From positions 186,001 to 250,000 of the forward strand of contig NZ_JAUSSN010000004.1 of NCBI RefSeq assembly GCF_030812335.1: a stretch of 64,000 nucleotides of DNA. Direction: 5' to 3'. This DNA is from Pseudarthrobacter oxydans (GTDB lineage Bacteria > Actinomycetota > Actinomycetes > Actinomycetales > Micrococcaceae). Made by a program: the position numbers and the translations under genes. The notes under the pieces were generated by a model. That model had not been told where the DNA came from and did no database searches. It was given only the letters and a program-made list of their open reading frames with translations. Position 1 is the first letter of the stretch. Each line of letters opens with the position of its first letter. Of this stretch, positions 1 through 8,925 are shown piece by piece.

Positions 1-95
1 ATGACGGCGGCGGGGTTGCCCGGAACTACCGGGGCCAGGCCCAAGGGTGCTTCCGATATCACGTCATCAAGCGTGATGGGCGGCTTGTCGGGCAT
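1..95 (-). CDS. PucR-family regulator, N-terminal fragment
   Basis: Only about 31 codons are inside the window; the gene continues beyond base 1. The start codon at 93-95 has a strong ribosome site (AGGAGG) upstream. The visible peptide contains ITLDDVISEAPLGLAPVVPG, which resembles the N-terminus of the complete PucR-type regulator at 10410 (ITLARLVEAAKPDLVPYWPV). It is transcribed away from hyuA, the usual arrangement for a local activator of purine or hydantoin catabolism. The DNA-binding end is not visible, so the family call rests on this short similarity and on the neighbours. Confidence 0.55.
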   Translation of the reverse strand, partial: MPDKPPITLDDVISEAPLGLAPVVPGNPAAV

Positions 96-251
96 CTGGA
101 GCCTCCTGGCAGCAGGGAGCGGAAGGCCCCGTTGGAGCTGATTGTAAATCTCACAACGGCCTCTCCCCTTTATTTTAGTTTCGCCAGTGACAGAGACCCA
201 CGTCACATCGGATCGTTGTTGGTACCCAATCAGCTTCCTGGAGGAACATAG

Positions 252-2306
252 ATGTCCAATCTCAGAGTCGCAGTCGACGTCGGGGGCACCTTTACCGACG
301 TCTGCATTTTCGATGAAGAAACGCAGCGTATGCGTGTCACCAAGGTCCCGTCGACCCCGGCAGACCCCATGCTGGCGATATTGAGCGGTGTGGAACGTGC
401 CGAGATCAATCTGGCGGACGTGTCGCTGTTCTCGCATGGCACCACGGTGGCAACGAACGCCCTGATTACCCGGAACTTCCCGCCGGCAGCCATGGTTACG
501 ACCAAAGGGTTCAGGGATGTCATCGAGATCCGGGACGGCACGAAGGACGATCTTTGGGACGCTTACAACGACGTAACCGGTCCCTACATCCGCCGCCGCG
601 ACAGGTTCGAGGTGACCGAGCGTGTTGACTTCGCCGGCAACATCGTCGCGCCCCTGGACGAGGATGAAGCCCGCCGTCTTGCCGCGGTGCTCCGTAAGCG
701 TGGCGTCACCACCATCGCCGTCTGCTTCATCAACTCCTACGCCAACGCCGAGCACGAAATCCGGATGCGGAAAATCCTGGAAGAGGAACTCCCGGAGGCC
801 ACGGTCTCCACCTCGGCCGAGATCCTGCCCGAGATCTTCGAGCACGACCGCTTCAACACCGCCGTCTCCAACGCCGTGCTGGGACCCCTGGTGTCCGGCT
901 ACGTCAGCCGCCTCGCCGACGAGCTCAAGACCGGCGGTTACGACGGCGACCTGCTGCTCCTGCACTCCGGCGGCGGCTCCATGACCCCGCGCATGGTCAA
1001 GCGCTACCCGGTGCGCCTCGCAGCGTCCGGCATCGCGGCCGGCGCCATCGCGGCGAAGCACGTCGCCCAGCAGTGTGGCTTCGAAAACGCTGTGGGCCTC
1101 GACATGGGCGGCACGTCCACCGACATTGCCCTGGTCTCCGACGGTGAGCTCCGGATCACCAAGGAATGGCAGGTTGAATACGGCCACCCCATCGTCTTCC
1201 CCAGCATCGAGGTGCTCACCATCGGAGCCGGCGGCGGCTCGATTGCGCACATCGACATTGCCGGTTCGCTGCGCAACGGCCCGCAGTCCGCGGGCGCCGA
1301 TCCGGGACCCGCCTGCTACAACATGGGCGGCGAAGAGCCGACCAACTGCGACGCCAACGTGGTCCTGAACAGGCTCGGGTCCACCCTGGCCGGCGGCGCG
1401 AAGGCGCTGGACCGCGGACTCTCGCAGGCCGCGATCAAGCGTGCCATCGCCGAACCGCTGGACATGAGCGAAGCGGAGGCCGCCCACGCCATCCTCCAGG
1501 TCGCGAACGCCAACATGGCCGACGCTGTCCGCCTGATCTCCATCCGCCGCGGCTACGACCCCCGGGACTTCGCGCTGATCGCCTTCGGCGGCGCGGGCGC
1601 CCTGCACGGCGCGGAGGTGGCCCGGGAACTGAACATTCCCACCGTCGTCGTGCCGCCCAACCCTGGCGTCACGTCCGCACTGGGATGCCTCCTGGTGGAC
1701 ATCCGGCACGACCTGTCCGCGATGTACACGGCCGTTGCCTCCGACGCCGATCCGGAAGACCTGGAGAGCAAGTACAAGTCCCTCGAAACGGAGGCCACCG
1801 CCCGGCTCCGCCACGAAGGCGTGTCCGACGAGGACTCGGTCCTGCAGCGGATCATCTCGATGCGCTACCAGGGGCAGTGGCGTTCGCTGGCCGTGAATAT
1901 GGGAACCGGCGCCGGCGCTCTGGAAGAAGCCATCCAGAGCTTCCACCAGCAGCACGAGCGCGAATTCGCGTTCCGCCAGGACGACCAGCCCGTGGAGATC
2001 TACCAGCTGCAGCTCTCCGCAATCGGCAAGACGCCCAAGCCCTCCTTCGCGCCGGCTAAGGAATGGGTCTCTGAGCCCGGCGAGCCCGATTCGGTCCGGC
2101 CGGTGTACTTCGGCCAGGACGGCTGGGTCGATACCCCCGTCTACGACCGCACCAAACTCGGCGCCGGCGCAACGTTCCCGGGTCCCGCGATCATCGACCA
2201 GCTTGACTCCACAACGGTGGTGCCCCCGCGCACCACCGCCGAGATCGACGAGTGGCTCAACATCCGGATCCACCTCACAGAGTTCAAAGACGAGCAGGAA
2301 GCCTAA
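252..2306 (+). CDS. hyuA: Hydantoinase/oxoprolinase family subunit A
   Basis: This is a 684-residue protein of the ATP-dependent hydantoinase A / 5-oxoprolinase / acetophenone carboxylase family. It has the N-terminal phosphate-binding motif DVGGTFTDV (residues 9-17), the second ATPase-fold motif GLDMGGTSTDIAL (about 282) and FGGAGALHG (about 444). The ATG at 252 is preceded by GGAGG at a good distance. hyuB follows after a 2-nt gap, and the pair would form one cytoplasmic enzyme that uses ATP to open a cyclic amide or carboxylate substrate. The NCS1 permease downstream and the PucR-like gene upstream favour a hydantoin- or purine-like substrate, but sequence alone cannot separate hydantoinase from oxoprolinase or carboxylase activity. 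Confidence 0.9.
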   Translation: MSNLRVAVDVGGTFTDVCIFDEETQRMRVTKVPSTPADPMLAILSGVERAEINLADVSLFSHGTTVATNALITRNFPPAAMVTTKGFRDVIEIRDGTKDDLWDAYNDVTGPYIRRRDRFEVTERVDFAGNIVAPLDEDEARRLAAVLRKRGVTTIAVCFINSYANAEHEIRMRKILEEELPEATVSTSAEILPEIFEHDRFNTAVSNAVLGPLVSGYVSRLADELKTGGYDGDLLLLHSGGGSMTPRMVKRYPVRLAASGIAAGAIAAKHVAQQCGFENAVGLDMGGTSTDIALVSDGELRITKEWQVEYGHPIVFPSIEVLTIGAGGGSIAHIDIAGSLRNGPQSAGADPGPACYNMGGEEPTNCDANVVLNRLGSTLAGGAKALDRGLSQAAIKRAIAEPLDMSEAEAAHAILQVANANMADAVRLISIRRGYDPRDFALIAFGGAGALHGAEVARELNIPTVVVPPNPGVTSALGCLLVDIRHDLSAMYTAVASDADPEDLESKYKSLETEATARLRHEGVSDEDSVLQRIISMRYQGQWRSLAVNMGTGAGALEEAIQSFHQQHEREFAFRQDDQPVEIYQLQLSAIGKTPKPSFAPAKEWVSEPGEPDSVRPVYFGQDGWVDTPVYDRTKLGAGATFPGPAIIDQLDSTTVVPPRTTAEIDEWLNIRIHLTEFKDEQEA

Positions 2307-2308
2307 TC

Positions 2309-4318
2309 ATGACCGACGTGATCACCATGCCAGATCTCCATGTCGCCCACACCGATGCGCGCCAGGCATCAGGCCTTGACCCCGTGACGTTCGAGGTGCT
2401 GAAAAACGCCTTCGTCACCAGCGTCGATCTGATGAGCGAGCAGATTCTCCGGACCTGCTACTCCTTCGTCATCTACTCCCGTGACTTTTCCTCCGCCCTC
2501 TGCGACGCGAACGGAAACACCGTCATGCAGGGCAGCGGCGACATTGCCGTCCACGTCGGCACCCTGCACTTCCAGTGCAAGGCCGTCATCGAGGAGTTCG
2601 GAACAGACATCCACCCCGGGGACGTCTTCGCCATCAACGACCCCTACCGGGGCGGCACGCACTTCAACGACGTAAGCTTCATCCGGCCGATCTTCTCCGA
2701 GGGCGAGGTGATCGCCTTCGCCCAGAACAAGGGCCACTGGGCTGACATCGGCGGCAACGTTCCGGGGTCATTCGATGTCAACGCCAAGGAGCATTTCGGC
2801 GAAGGCCTGCGGATCACTCCCGTGCGGATCTGGAGCAAGGGTGTCTTCCTTCACGACGTCGCCCAGCTCCTGGTGTCTAACACCCGGGCACCGCGCCAGG
2901 CGATGGGCGACCTCCACGCCCAGTCAGAAGCCACAGCGGTCTGCGAGCGCGAAGTCCTCCGCCTGGTGGACAAGTACTCCAAATCGACGGTGGTCGCCGC
3001 GATGCAGGAAACCCAGGACTACGTTGAACGGATCGTCCTGCGCCGGCTGGAATCGCTGCCGCAGGGAGTGTGGGAGACCACCGACTACATCGACTTCGAC
3101 CCGGGCAAGGGCGAGGGCCTGGTGCCCATCAGGATCAAGCTGACGCTGGACGGGAAGGGGATCCACTATGACCTGACCGGTTCCGCGCCCGCCGTCGAAA
3201 CCTTCCTTAACTCCGGTTACGGCACCACCCACTCGGCCATCTACGCCGGCACCAAGACGTTCTTCCCGGATGTTCCGCTGAACTCCGGCTTCTACGCCGC
3301 GGTCGATGCGGAAATCGGGCCGGAGGGCACCGTGGTCAACGCCGGTTGGCCCTACGCGGTCACCGGGTTCTGTTCCGGTCCCTACGAAAAGCTGATGAAC
3401 GGGATCTTCGAGCTGTGGTCCCAGATCATGCCCGAGCGGGCCATGGCATGTGCGTTCAACCTCGAGTACCTGCTGGTGGGTGGCCGCGATGGCCGCACCG
3501 ACGATAACCCCTACTTCATGTGGTACGACTGGATGGCGGGCGGCTGGGGTGGCCGAGCCTCCAAGGACGGGTCCAGCGCCACTGCCCCGGTCTTCGGCCC
3601 CGGCCTGGCGGTCCAGCCCATCGAAGGGCAGGAGCGGCTGTCGCCAGTCCTGACCACCGTGCACCAGATCGCCACCGACTCCGGCGGGCCCGGCAGGTTC
3701 CGCGGCGGCCTTGGCATCGAAAAGGGCGGCACCCTGGTCGACGCGACGAAGACGGTGATGAGCTACTGCTGCGACCGTGCACGCTCCATCACCTGGGGGA
3801 TCGAAGGCGGCCTGCCGTCCATCCCGCACGGTGTCTGGATGAACAAGGGCACCGATCAGGAAAAGTTCCTCGGTTCCAACTTCTCAGCGGTTCCGCTGGA
3901 GTCCGGGGACTCGTTCACCCGCCCATCCGCCGGCGGGGGCGGCTATGGCGATCCCCTGGAACGCCCCTTCGACGAAGTCCTGGACGATGTTATCGACGAG
4001 TACGTGTCGATCGAACGGGCGGCGAAGGACTACGGCGTCATCATCCGCGAAATTGACCGCGAACTGGACCAGTTCGAGATCGACCAGGCAGCCAGCACCG
4101 AACTGCGGCAGCAGATCCGCGCCCACCGGACCGGTTGGCTGACCGCCGATCCGGTCGCCGTGGCGGAGAAGTACCGCGCCGGGGAGGTGGACATGCTCGA
4201 CGTGATCCGCCGCCACGGCGTCATCCTGGACTGGGGCACCGGGGAGCTGTTCCCGGAGACCACCTCAGAGTTCCGCAAGAGCATGGAGATGCGTTCCTCG
4301 TCCCACTGGCAGCACTAG
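2309..4318 (+). CDS. hyuB: Hydantoinase/oxoprolinase family subunit B
   Basis: This 669-residue protein is the B subunit that pairs with HyuA. Family hallmarks are the INDPYRGGTHFNDV segment (about residues 108-121) and the glycine-rich GGGGYGDP near residue 542. An in-frame upstream start exists inside hyuA, but the ATG at 2309, just after the hyuA stop with the AGGA of the last hyuA codons as ribosome site, is the natural start. Length is normal for the family. A strong hairpin follows the gene at 4335-4371, so hyuA and hyuB may form their own transcript with only partial readthrough into the permease gene. Confidence 0.9.
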   Translation: MTDVITMPDLHVAHTDARQASGLDPVTFEVLKNAFVTSVDLMSEQILRTCYSFVIYSRDFSSALCDANGNTVMQGSGDIAVHVGTLHFQCKAVIEEFGTDIHPGDVFAINDPYRGGTHFNDVSFIRPIFSEGEVIAFAQNKGHWADIGGNVPGSFDVNAKEHFGEGLRITPVRIWSKGVFLHDVAQLLVSNTRAPRQAMGDLHAQSEATAVCEREVLRLVDKYSKSTVVAAMQETQDYVERIVLRRLESLPQGVWETTDYIDFDPGKGEGLVPIRIKLTLDGKGIHYDLTGSAPAVETFLNSGYGTTHSAIYAGTKTFFPDVPLNSGFYAAVDAEIGPEGTVVNAGWPYAVTGFCSGPYEKLMNGIFELWSQIMPERAMACAFNLEYLLVGGRDGRTDDNPYFMWYDWMAGGWGGRASKDGSSATAPVFGPGLAVQPIEGQERLSPVLTTVHQIATDSGGPGRFRGGLGIEKGGTLVDATKTVMSYCCDRARSITWGIEGGLPSIPHGVWMNKGTDQEKFLGSNFSAVPLESGDSFTRPSAGGGGYGDPLERPFDEVLDDVIDEYVSIERAAKDYGVIIREIDRELDQFEIDQAASTELRQQIRAHRTGWLTADPVAVAEKYRAGEVDMLDVIRRHGVILDWGTGELFPETTSEFRKSMEMRSSSHWQH

Positions 4319-4334
4319 GCGCATTCTGACCAAA

Positions 4335-4371
4335 CCGGGCCCGCCGGCGCTGATCGCGCCGGCGGGCCCGG
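4335..4371 (+). terminator. Hairpin terminator after hyuB
   Basis: A perfect 16-bp inverted repeat (CCGGGCCCGCCGGCGC and its complement) encloses a 5-nt loop, 16 nt after the hyuB stop. No long T-run follows, as is common for GC-rich actinobacterial terminators. Confidence 0.65.
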
Positions 4372-4476
4372 CAGTATAGGGCCCTGCATCCGCGGCAGAT
4401 CCCCGCGAACGGTCCAAGGCCAGGCATTCCTTCCCTAGCTTCCTCAGCTTCCTCAAACGATGTGAAAGGTGCGAAA

Positions 4477-5832
4477 TTGTCGTACTCAAACTATGTCCTG
4501 CCGGCCCGTATGCGTGCCGGAAGATTGTCACTCACCATGGCCTGGTGGGCCGTATTCTCCGCGATGTTCTGGATCTACATAGCCGTGGCCTCGGCCGGAG
4601 CAGTCGGCGTGACGAACACCCTGATTGGGATGGCGCTCACCATTGCCACCTACGGTGCCATCAACACGGTCCTGTCGCGTTATGCGGCGCGGACAGGGCT
4701 TACCGTCAGCCTCTTCTCCCGGACGCTTTTCGGGCTGGTGGGCTCCGCCCTGGCGTCGCTGATCTTCGCAGCGACTGCCATCTACTACGCCGTGTTCGAA
4801 GGATCCATCATCGCCGTCGCGTTCCACGAGTACTTCGGCGGAAGCATCATGGTCTGGTATGGCGTGGTGGTGCTCTACGCCATACCGCTGGCCCTGGGTG
4901 GCGTGCAGAACTGGCTGGACAAACTCAACGGCGTCCTGCTCCCGCTCTACGTTGCAGGTCTGGTAGCGGTAGTCGTTGCGGCCACCCTGATCAAGGGCGT
5001 GCCCACTGACTGGATCGGCGACGCCGCCGCTTCGTCGGCGCTGCCGGGCTGGCTGACCTCGTACCTTATCTACATGGGTGTCTACATCATGATGATGTAC
5101 ACCTTTGACTATGCCCGTCTCGGACGTGAAAAAGACGAGAAATTCCTGGGGACAGTGACGTTCGGCTGGGTCTTCTACGCATTCACCTTCGGGCTGAACG
5201 GGCTGGTCGGCATCTACATCATGAGTGCATGGCGCATTGAAGCCTCCGAAACCGGAGTCGTCCAGGCGTTTATCTCATCGCTGGGACTCGTCGGCTTGCT
5301 GGTCATTCTCATTTCACAGACCCGCATCAACACAGCCAACTACTTCCTCGCCTCAGAAAACCTTTCAGCCTTCGCCAGTAGAGTATTCAGGCTTGACCTG
5401 CCCCGCTATGTCTGGGTTATCTTGAGCGGCGCGCTGGCCTTCTTGCTCATGCTCACAGACGTATTGAGCTACCTGCTCAAGGCCCTGGCCTGGCAAGGCG
5501 TTTTTGTGACAGCCTGGGTTGCCATCGCCCTGGTATACATCGGCCTGAACTGGAAAAAGCAGGACCTTGTCCCTGATATTAGGCCGGCCAACCTCAAGGC
5601 GATCAGCCCCGGGGCAGTCGCCTGGGTGTTCGCCTCAGCAGTGGGAATTGTGCTCACTGAACAGACAGTGTGGCCGGTCGTGTCCCAGCTAACGCCTTTG
5701 ATTACAATGGCCCTGGCCGCGGGCGTCTACTACGCGGCCTACAAACTCTCACCGCCGCGACTGATCAGTTCCATTGAGACAGACGCTGCCGATGAAGAGC
5801 TGGACCTTGCCATAACGCGTCAGGCCGGCTGA
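4477..5832 (+). CDS. NCS1-family purine/cytosine/hydantoin permease
   Basis: A polytopic inner-membrane protein of about 451 residues with roughly 12 hydrophobic helices, resembling the CodB/Mhp1 NCS1 family of sodium- or proton-coupled nucleobase and hydantoin symporters. I prefer the TTG start at 4477, because AAAGGTG lies 7 nt upstream; a GTG at 4462 would add five residues and lacks a ribosome site. It follows hyuAB, so its likely job is to import the cyclic substrate of HyuAB. The sequence does not reveal the exact substrate. Confidence 0.8.
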   Translation: MSYSNYVLPARMRAGRLSLTMAWWAVFSAMFWIYIAVASAGAVGVTNTLIGMALTIATYGAINTVLSRYAARTGLTVSLFSRTLFGLVGSALASLIFAATAIYYAVFEGSIIAVAFHEYFGGSIMVWYGVVVLYAIPLALGGVQNWLDKLNGVLLPLYVAGLVAVVVAATLIKGVPTDWIGDAAASSALPGWLTSYLIYMGVYIMMMYTFDYARLGREKDEKFLGTVTFGWVFYAFTFGLNGLVGIYIMSAWRIEASETGVVQAFISSLGLVGLLVILISQTRINTANYFLASENLSAFASRVFRLDLPRYVWVILSGALAFLLMLTDVLSYLLKALAWQGVFVTAWVAIALVYIGLNWKKQDLVPDIRPANLKAISPGAVAWVFASAVGIVLTEQTVWPVVSQLTPLITMALAAGVYYAAYKLSPPRLISSIETDAADEELDLAITRQAG

Positions 5833-5855
5833 AGCCCCTATCGCGTCCAAATGCA

Positions 5856-5895
5856 GCCGAACTCCACCGGACAAAGTCGTTCGGTGGAGTTCGGC
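5856..5895 (+). terminator. Hairpin terminator after permease
   Basis: A 14-bp perfect inverted repeat (GCCGAACTCCACCG and its complement) with a 12-nt loop lies 23 nt after the permease stop. There is no T-tract. Confidence 0.55.
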
Positions 5896-6000
5896 AATGC
5901 AGGGGACCGGGGTGCATTCTCGAAGTACCGGCGAGAAGTACAAAAGTGTGGATTCCGTTTATAAACTCGACCCCTCGCTGCACCGAAAGGACTCAAAGAC

Positions 6001-6201
6001 GTGAAAAATAGAACCCTGGTACAGGCCAACAGCAACCGGCGTTTCGTATCACCGGAACCCAGCAGTGGCCGGCTGCCGCTCGCCGGCATGCAGCAGTCAA
6101 AGTGGACAAGCCCCGTGACCAGTGAAGGCGACGTCGAGCGGCGGAGCACCCAATCGACGCTCACGACGGCGCCAGCGCACGGCGGTCAAAACCCGAGGTA
6201 G
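6001..6201 (+). CDS. Doubtful small ORF in 550-bp spacer
   Basis: The 5833-6386 spacer holds the terminator above and this possible 66-codon reading frame. It starts with GTG, with GAAAGGA about 9 nt upstream and an AT-rich TTTATAAAC stretch around 5958 that could be a -10 element. The peptide is hydrophilic, has no recognised motif and no membrane segment. I see nothing else in the spacer. It may be a leader or chance frame, and I give it low weight. Confidence 0.18.
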   Translation: MKNRTLVQANSNRRFVSPEPSSGRLPLAGMQQSKWTSPVTSEGDVERRSTQSTLTTAPAHGGQNPR

Positions 6202-6386
6202 GAAAGAGCCACCTACGACGATGCGTCAGGTGCAACCGGCCCCCGGGGGCTCAGCTCACTGGGTCCCGGACAGTGCTGCCGTTACGCCAGTGCGAGGGGC
6301 GCCTCGCGCGCAGCCCTTGCCATTCCCGCGGCCCTTCGCGATGATGCCTAGGCGCGGCTTTAGTTCCTATGCCGAAAGGGGCGCCG

Positions 6387-7106
6387 ATGCTGCAGGCATT
6401 TGGCTGGGGTCTGCTTGCCGGGTCCTCGTACTTCCTGGGTGGACTGCTCGCCCTGCGGTGGCGCGTTGGCAACAGCGTCCTGCTCGGCATCCTGACCGGG
6501 CTCGGTGCCGGCGCCCTGCTCTCGGCCGTCGCCTACAAGCTCGTCGCCGAGGCCGGGCGATTGGCCGGTGGAAGCGGTTATGTCGGAGTGGGACTGATCA
6601 GCGGGGCCGTGGCGACGGCGTGGGTGGTGACGGGTGCCGTGCGCGGCCGGCGGCTGTCCGAACCTCCCCTCCACGAGCCTAGATTCCTTGTAATCGGGCT
6701 GTCCGTGGTTGCCGAAGCGGTTGTTATCACCGGGGCGCTACTCGGCGGCTACGGCATCACTGCCGCGGTGCTTGCCGCAGTCTTCCTCTGTGGCGTGCCC
6801 GAAGCCATGGCCGACACCGGACCGCTGCGCAAGTCAGGCATGACCACCCGCCACGTCATGTCCGCCTGGCTGGCCATGACGTTCTTGTGCGGCGCATCGG
6901 TCGCCCTCTTCACGGTGCTGCTGCGGGCAGCCCCGCCCGAGGTGGTGGCCTTCGCGCTGGCCTGCGCCGGCGGCGGCATCCTGACGAACGTCACGACCCG
7001 TATGGTCCCGGAGGGGCTCCAGGACGCCGGCGCCGCCGCCGGCATCGCGATCGCCGTCGGATTCGGCCTCTCGTTCGCCCTTGTGGAAATCCTCGGCGGG
7101 CACTGA
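6387..7106 (+). CDS. ZIP-like multi-pass membrane protein
   Basis: A protein of about 239 residues with roughly seven to eight hydrophobic helices. The arrangement LTGLGAGALLSAVAYKLVAE near the N-terminus and GGGILTNVTTRMVPEGLQD near the C-terminus resembles the helix pairs of ZIP-family metal transporters, although the metal-binding histidines of classical ZIPs are mostly absent. I chose the ATG at 6387 because AAAGGGG lies just upstream; an ATG at 6369 has no ribosome site. It converges with the damaged dehydrogenase gene, 14 nt away. Metal transport is a weak inference. Confidence 0.6.
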   Translation: MLQAFGWGLLAGSSYFLGGLLALRWRVGNSVLLGILTGLGAGALLSAVAYKLVAEAGRLAGGSGYVGVGLISGAVATAWVVTGAVRGRRLSEPPLHEPRFLVIGLSVVAEAVVITGALLGGYGITAAVLAAVFLCGVPEAMADTGPLRKSGMTTRHVMSAWLAMTFLCGASVALFTVLLRAAPPEVVAFALACAGGGILTNVTTRMVPEGLQDAGAAAGIAIAVGFGLSFALVEILGGH

Positions 7107-7120
7107 GGCCGCGGGGACAC

Positions 7121-7792
7121 TCACCGGAAGGCTCCCACGCCCGTCAGTTTCTGACCAAGGATGAGGGTGTGGATTTCGTCGGTGCCTTCGTAGGTTCGCA
7201 CCGATTCGAGGTTGTTGGCGTGCCGCAACGGTGAGTGCTCGAGGGTGATCCCGTTGCCGCCAAGGATCGTCCGGGCCTCGCGGCAGATGCCGATCGCCTC
7301 GCGGCAGTTGTTGAGTTTGCCCACGCTGATCTGATGGGGCTGCAGTTTTCCCGCGTCCTTGAGCCGCCCCAAGTGCAGGGCCAGGAGAAATCCCTTGTTG
7401 ATTTCCAGCGCCATGTTCACGAGCTTCTGCTGGGTGAGCTGGTACCCGGCGAGCGGGCGGCCGAACTGAAGGCGCTCCGTGGAGTAGGTGAGAGCGTCCT
7501 CGAAGGCGTCGGCGAGGCCGTACTCGACCGCTGTGCCGCCGGCGCAGCCGTAGCCCTTGAGATGCATGCCGAGCAGGCCGAGTTTGGCCAGCTCGGGCAC
7601 AATTTCGATCGGGAACCGGGCCTCCTCATACCACCTGGCGATGTTCGGCTTGATTTCCTCCCGCACGAACGTCCGGACCCGGCCGCGCAGTGCGAGCTCT
7701 TCGGCGCTGAGGACGGAGTCGAACGAGATGAGGTCCGAGGGGTCCACGGCAGCGGCTGCCTCGAAGTGGGCTGAACTGGGGGCAAGGCTCAT
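7121..7792 (-). pseudogene. Glutaryl-CoA dehydrogenase-like gene, internal deletion
   Basis: The frame is open and encodes 223 residues, but the family is normally about 390-400. Residues 1-93 match the N-terminal helical domain (SFDSVLSAEELALRGRVRTF, then LKGYGCAGGTAVEYGLA). The sequence then jumps at about residue 94 (near base 7510) to the C-terminal helical domain (TERLQFGRPLAGYQLTQQKL). Roughly 165-175 residues are missing, including the whole FAD/substrate-contacting beta domain. The C-terminal TYEGTDEIHTLILGQ, carrying the catalytic glutamate typical of glutaryl-CoA dehydrogenase, remains. The start overlaps the upstream CoA-transferase stop by 4 bp. The product is unlikely to be an active dehydrogenase. 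Confidence 0.75.
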
Positions 7793-8925
7793 AATGCGGT
7801 CCTTCCTGGGCCTGAATAGGAATGGGACTGGGAATGGTAGCCCGCCGGGCCAGGGGGCAGTGAGGAGAGGCTGTCGGTCCCGGACCGCCGCAGCCAGTCC
7901 ACAACGTCCTCGGTGTGCTCCCCGAGCGCCGGCGGCGCGTGGGTCAGCGGCGGCAGCGGCGGCGTCCAGGTGATCGGGTGGCGGATCTGGCGTCCGACGA
8001 CGGTGCCGCCGGCGTCGAGCACTTCGATGGTCGGTGCCAGACCCAGGGACTCCGCGTAGGCGATGCCTCCCCCGATGCTGGCCACCCGGCCGGCGGGTAC
8101 GCCGACGGCGGCAAAGTCCTCCTGCCACGATGCCGCCCCTGCCTCGGCCAGCCAGGACTCAAGCAGCGGGACAAGATCGCGGCGGTGCCTGACCCTGTCC
8201 GCGTTGGTCACAAAGCGCGGGTCCACAGCGAGCTCCGGCGCCCCGATGGCCTCGCAAAGCCGCGCAAACTGCGCGTCGTTGCCCACGGCCACGGCCAGAG
8301 GCGCGTCCGCTGTGGCCAGGAGCTGGTAGGGGACGATGGAGGGGTGGTCGTTGCCCATCCGCTGGGGCACGACGCCCGCCCCCAGATACGCCTGTCCCTG
8401 GTTGGCGAGTGCGCCCTGGAGGCTTGAGAGCAGGTTGACCTCGATCCGGCGCCCCCGGCCTGAGGAAGCACGCTCGGAAAGGGCGGCGAGGATGCCGATT
8501 GTGGCATCTTTCGCGGTCAGGACATCGACCAGGGCGACCCCCACCTTGTAGGGCTCGCCGGCCGGGTCGCCGGTAATGCTCATGAGCCCGCCGAGCGCCT
8601 GGACGATGAAGTCATACCCTGGCAGACCCCGGCCGCCGGTGGAGCCGAAGCCGGAGATCGACGCGTACACGAGCCCCGGGTTCTCCGCGGCGAGCGCCTC
8701 GTACCCAAGCCCCAGGCCGGCAAGCCCGCCCGGCTTGAAGTTCTCGACCAATACGTCGGCGCGGCGCGCGAGTTCCCGGGCAAGCTCCAGGTCCTCAGGG
8801 TCGCTCAGGTCCAGCGTGACGGATTCCTTGTTCCGGTTGACGCTCTCGAAGTAGGTTGCCCCCGTTTTCGACGACGGCGGTGCCCACTGGCGCGTATCGT
8901 CCCCGGTTCCTGGCCGTTCGGACAC
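7789..8925 (-). CDS. Family III CoA-transferase, N-terminally truncated
   Basis: The 378 residues match CaiB/BaiF CoA-transferases from the ERPGTGDDTR motif onward, and the catalytic aspartate region (VALVDVLTAKDATIGILAAL) is present. The first 35-40 residues that form the CoA-binding Rossmann start are absent; compare the complete homologue at 23659, where EVIKIERPGGGDELR comes after about 37 residues. The GTG start directly follows the gabT stop codon in the same frame, so no hidden N-terminus exists upstream. With gabT and a glutaryl-CoA dehydrogenase relic it probably once made glutaryl-CoA. Function is doubtful now. Confidence 0.7.
   Translation of the reverse strand: MSERPGTGDDTRQWAPPSSKTGATYFESVNRNKESVTLDLSDPEDLELARELARRADVLVENFKPGGLAGLGLGYEALAAENPGLVYASISGFGSTGGRGLPGYDFIVQALGGLMSITGDPAGEPYKVGVALVDVLTAKDATIGILAALSERASSGRGRRIEVNLLSSLQGALANQGQAYLGAGVVPQRMGNDHPSIVPYQLLATADAPLAVAVGNDAQFARLCEAIGAPELAVDPRFVTNADRVRHRRDLVPLLESWLAEAGAASWQEDFAAVGVPAGRVASIGGGIAYAESLGLAPTIEVLDAGGTVVGRQIRHPITWTPPLPPLTHAPPALGEHTEDVVDWLRRSGTDSLSSLPPGPAGYHSQSHSYSGPGRTAL

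Noticed and set aside
2924..3829. 301-codon reading frame opposite hyuB
   Set aside because: It is a codon-position shadow of hyuB with an unnatural Gly/Asp/His-rich composition and no ribosome site.
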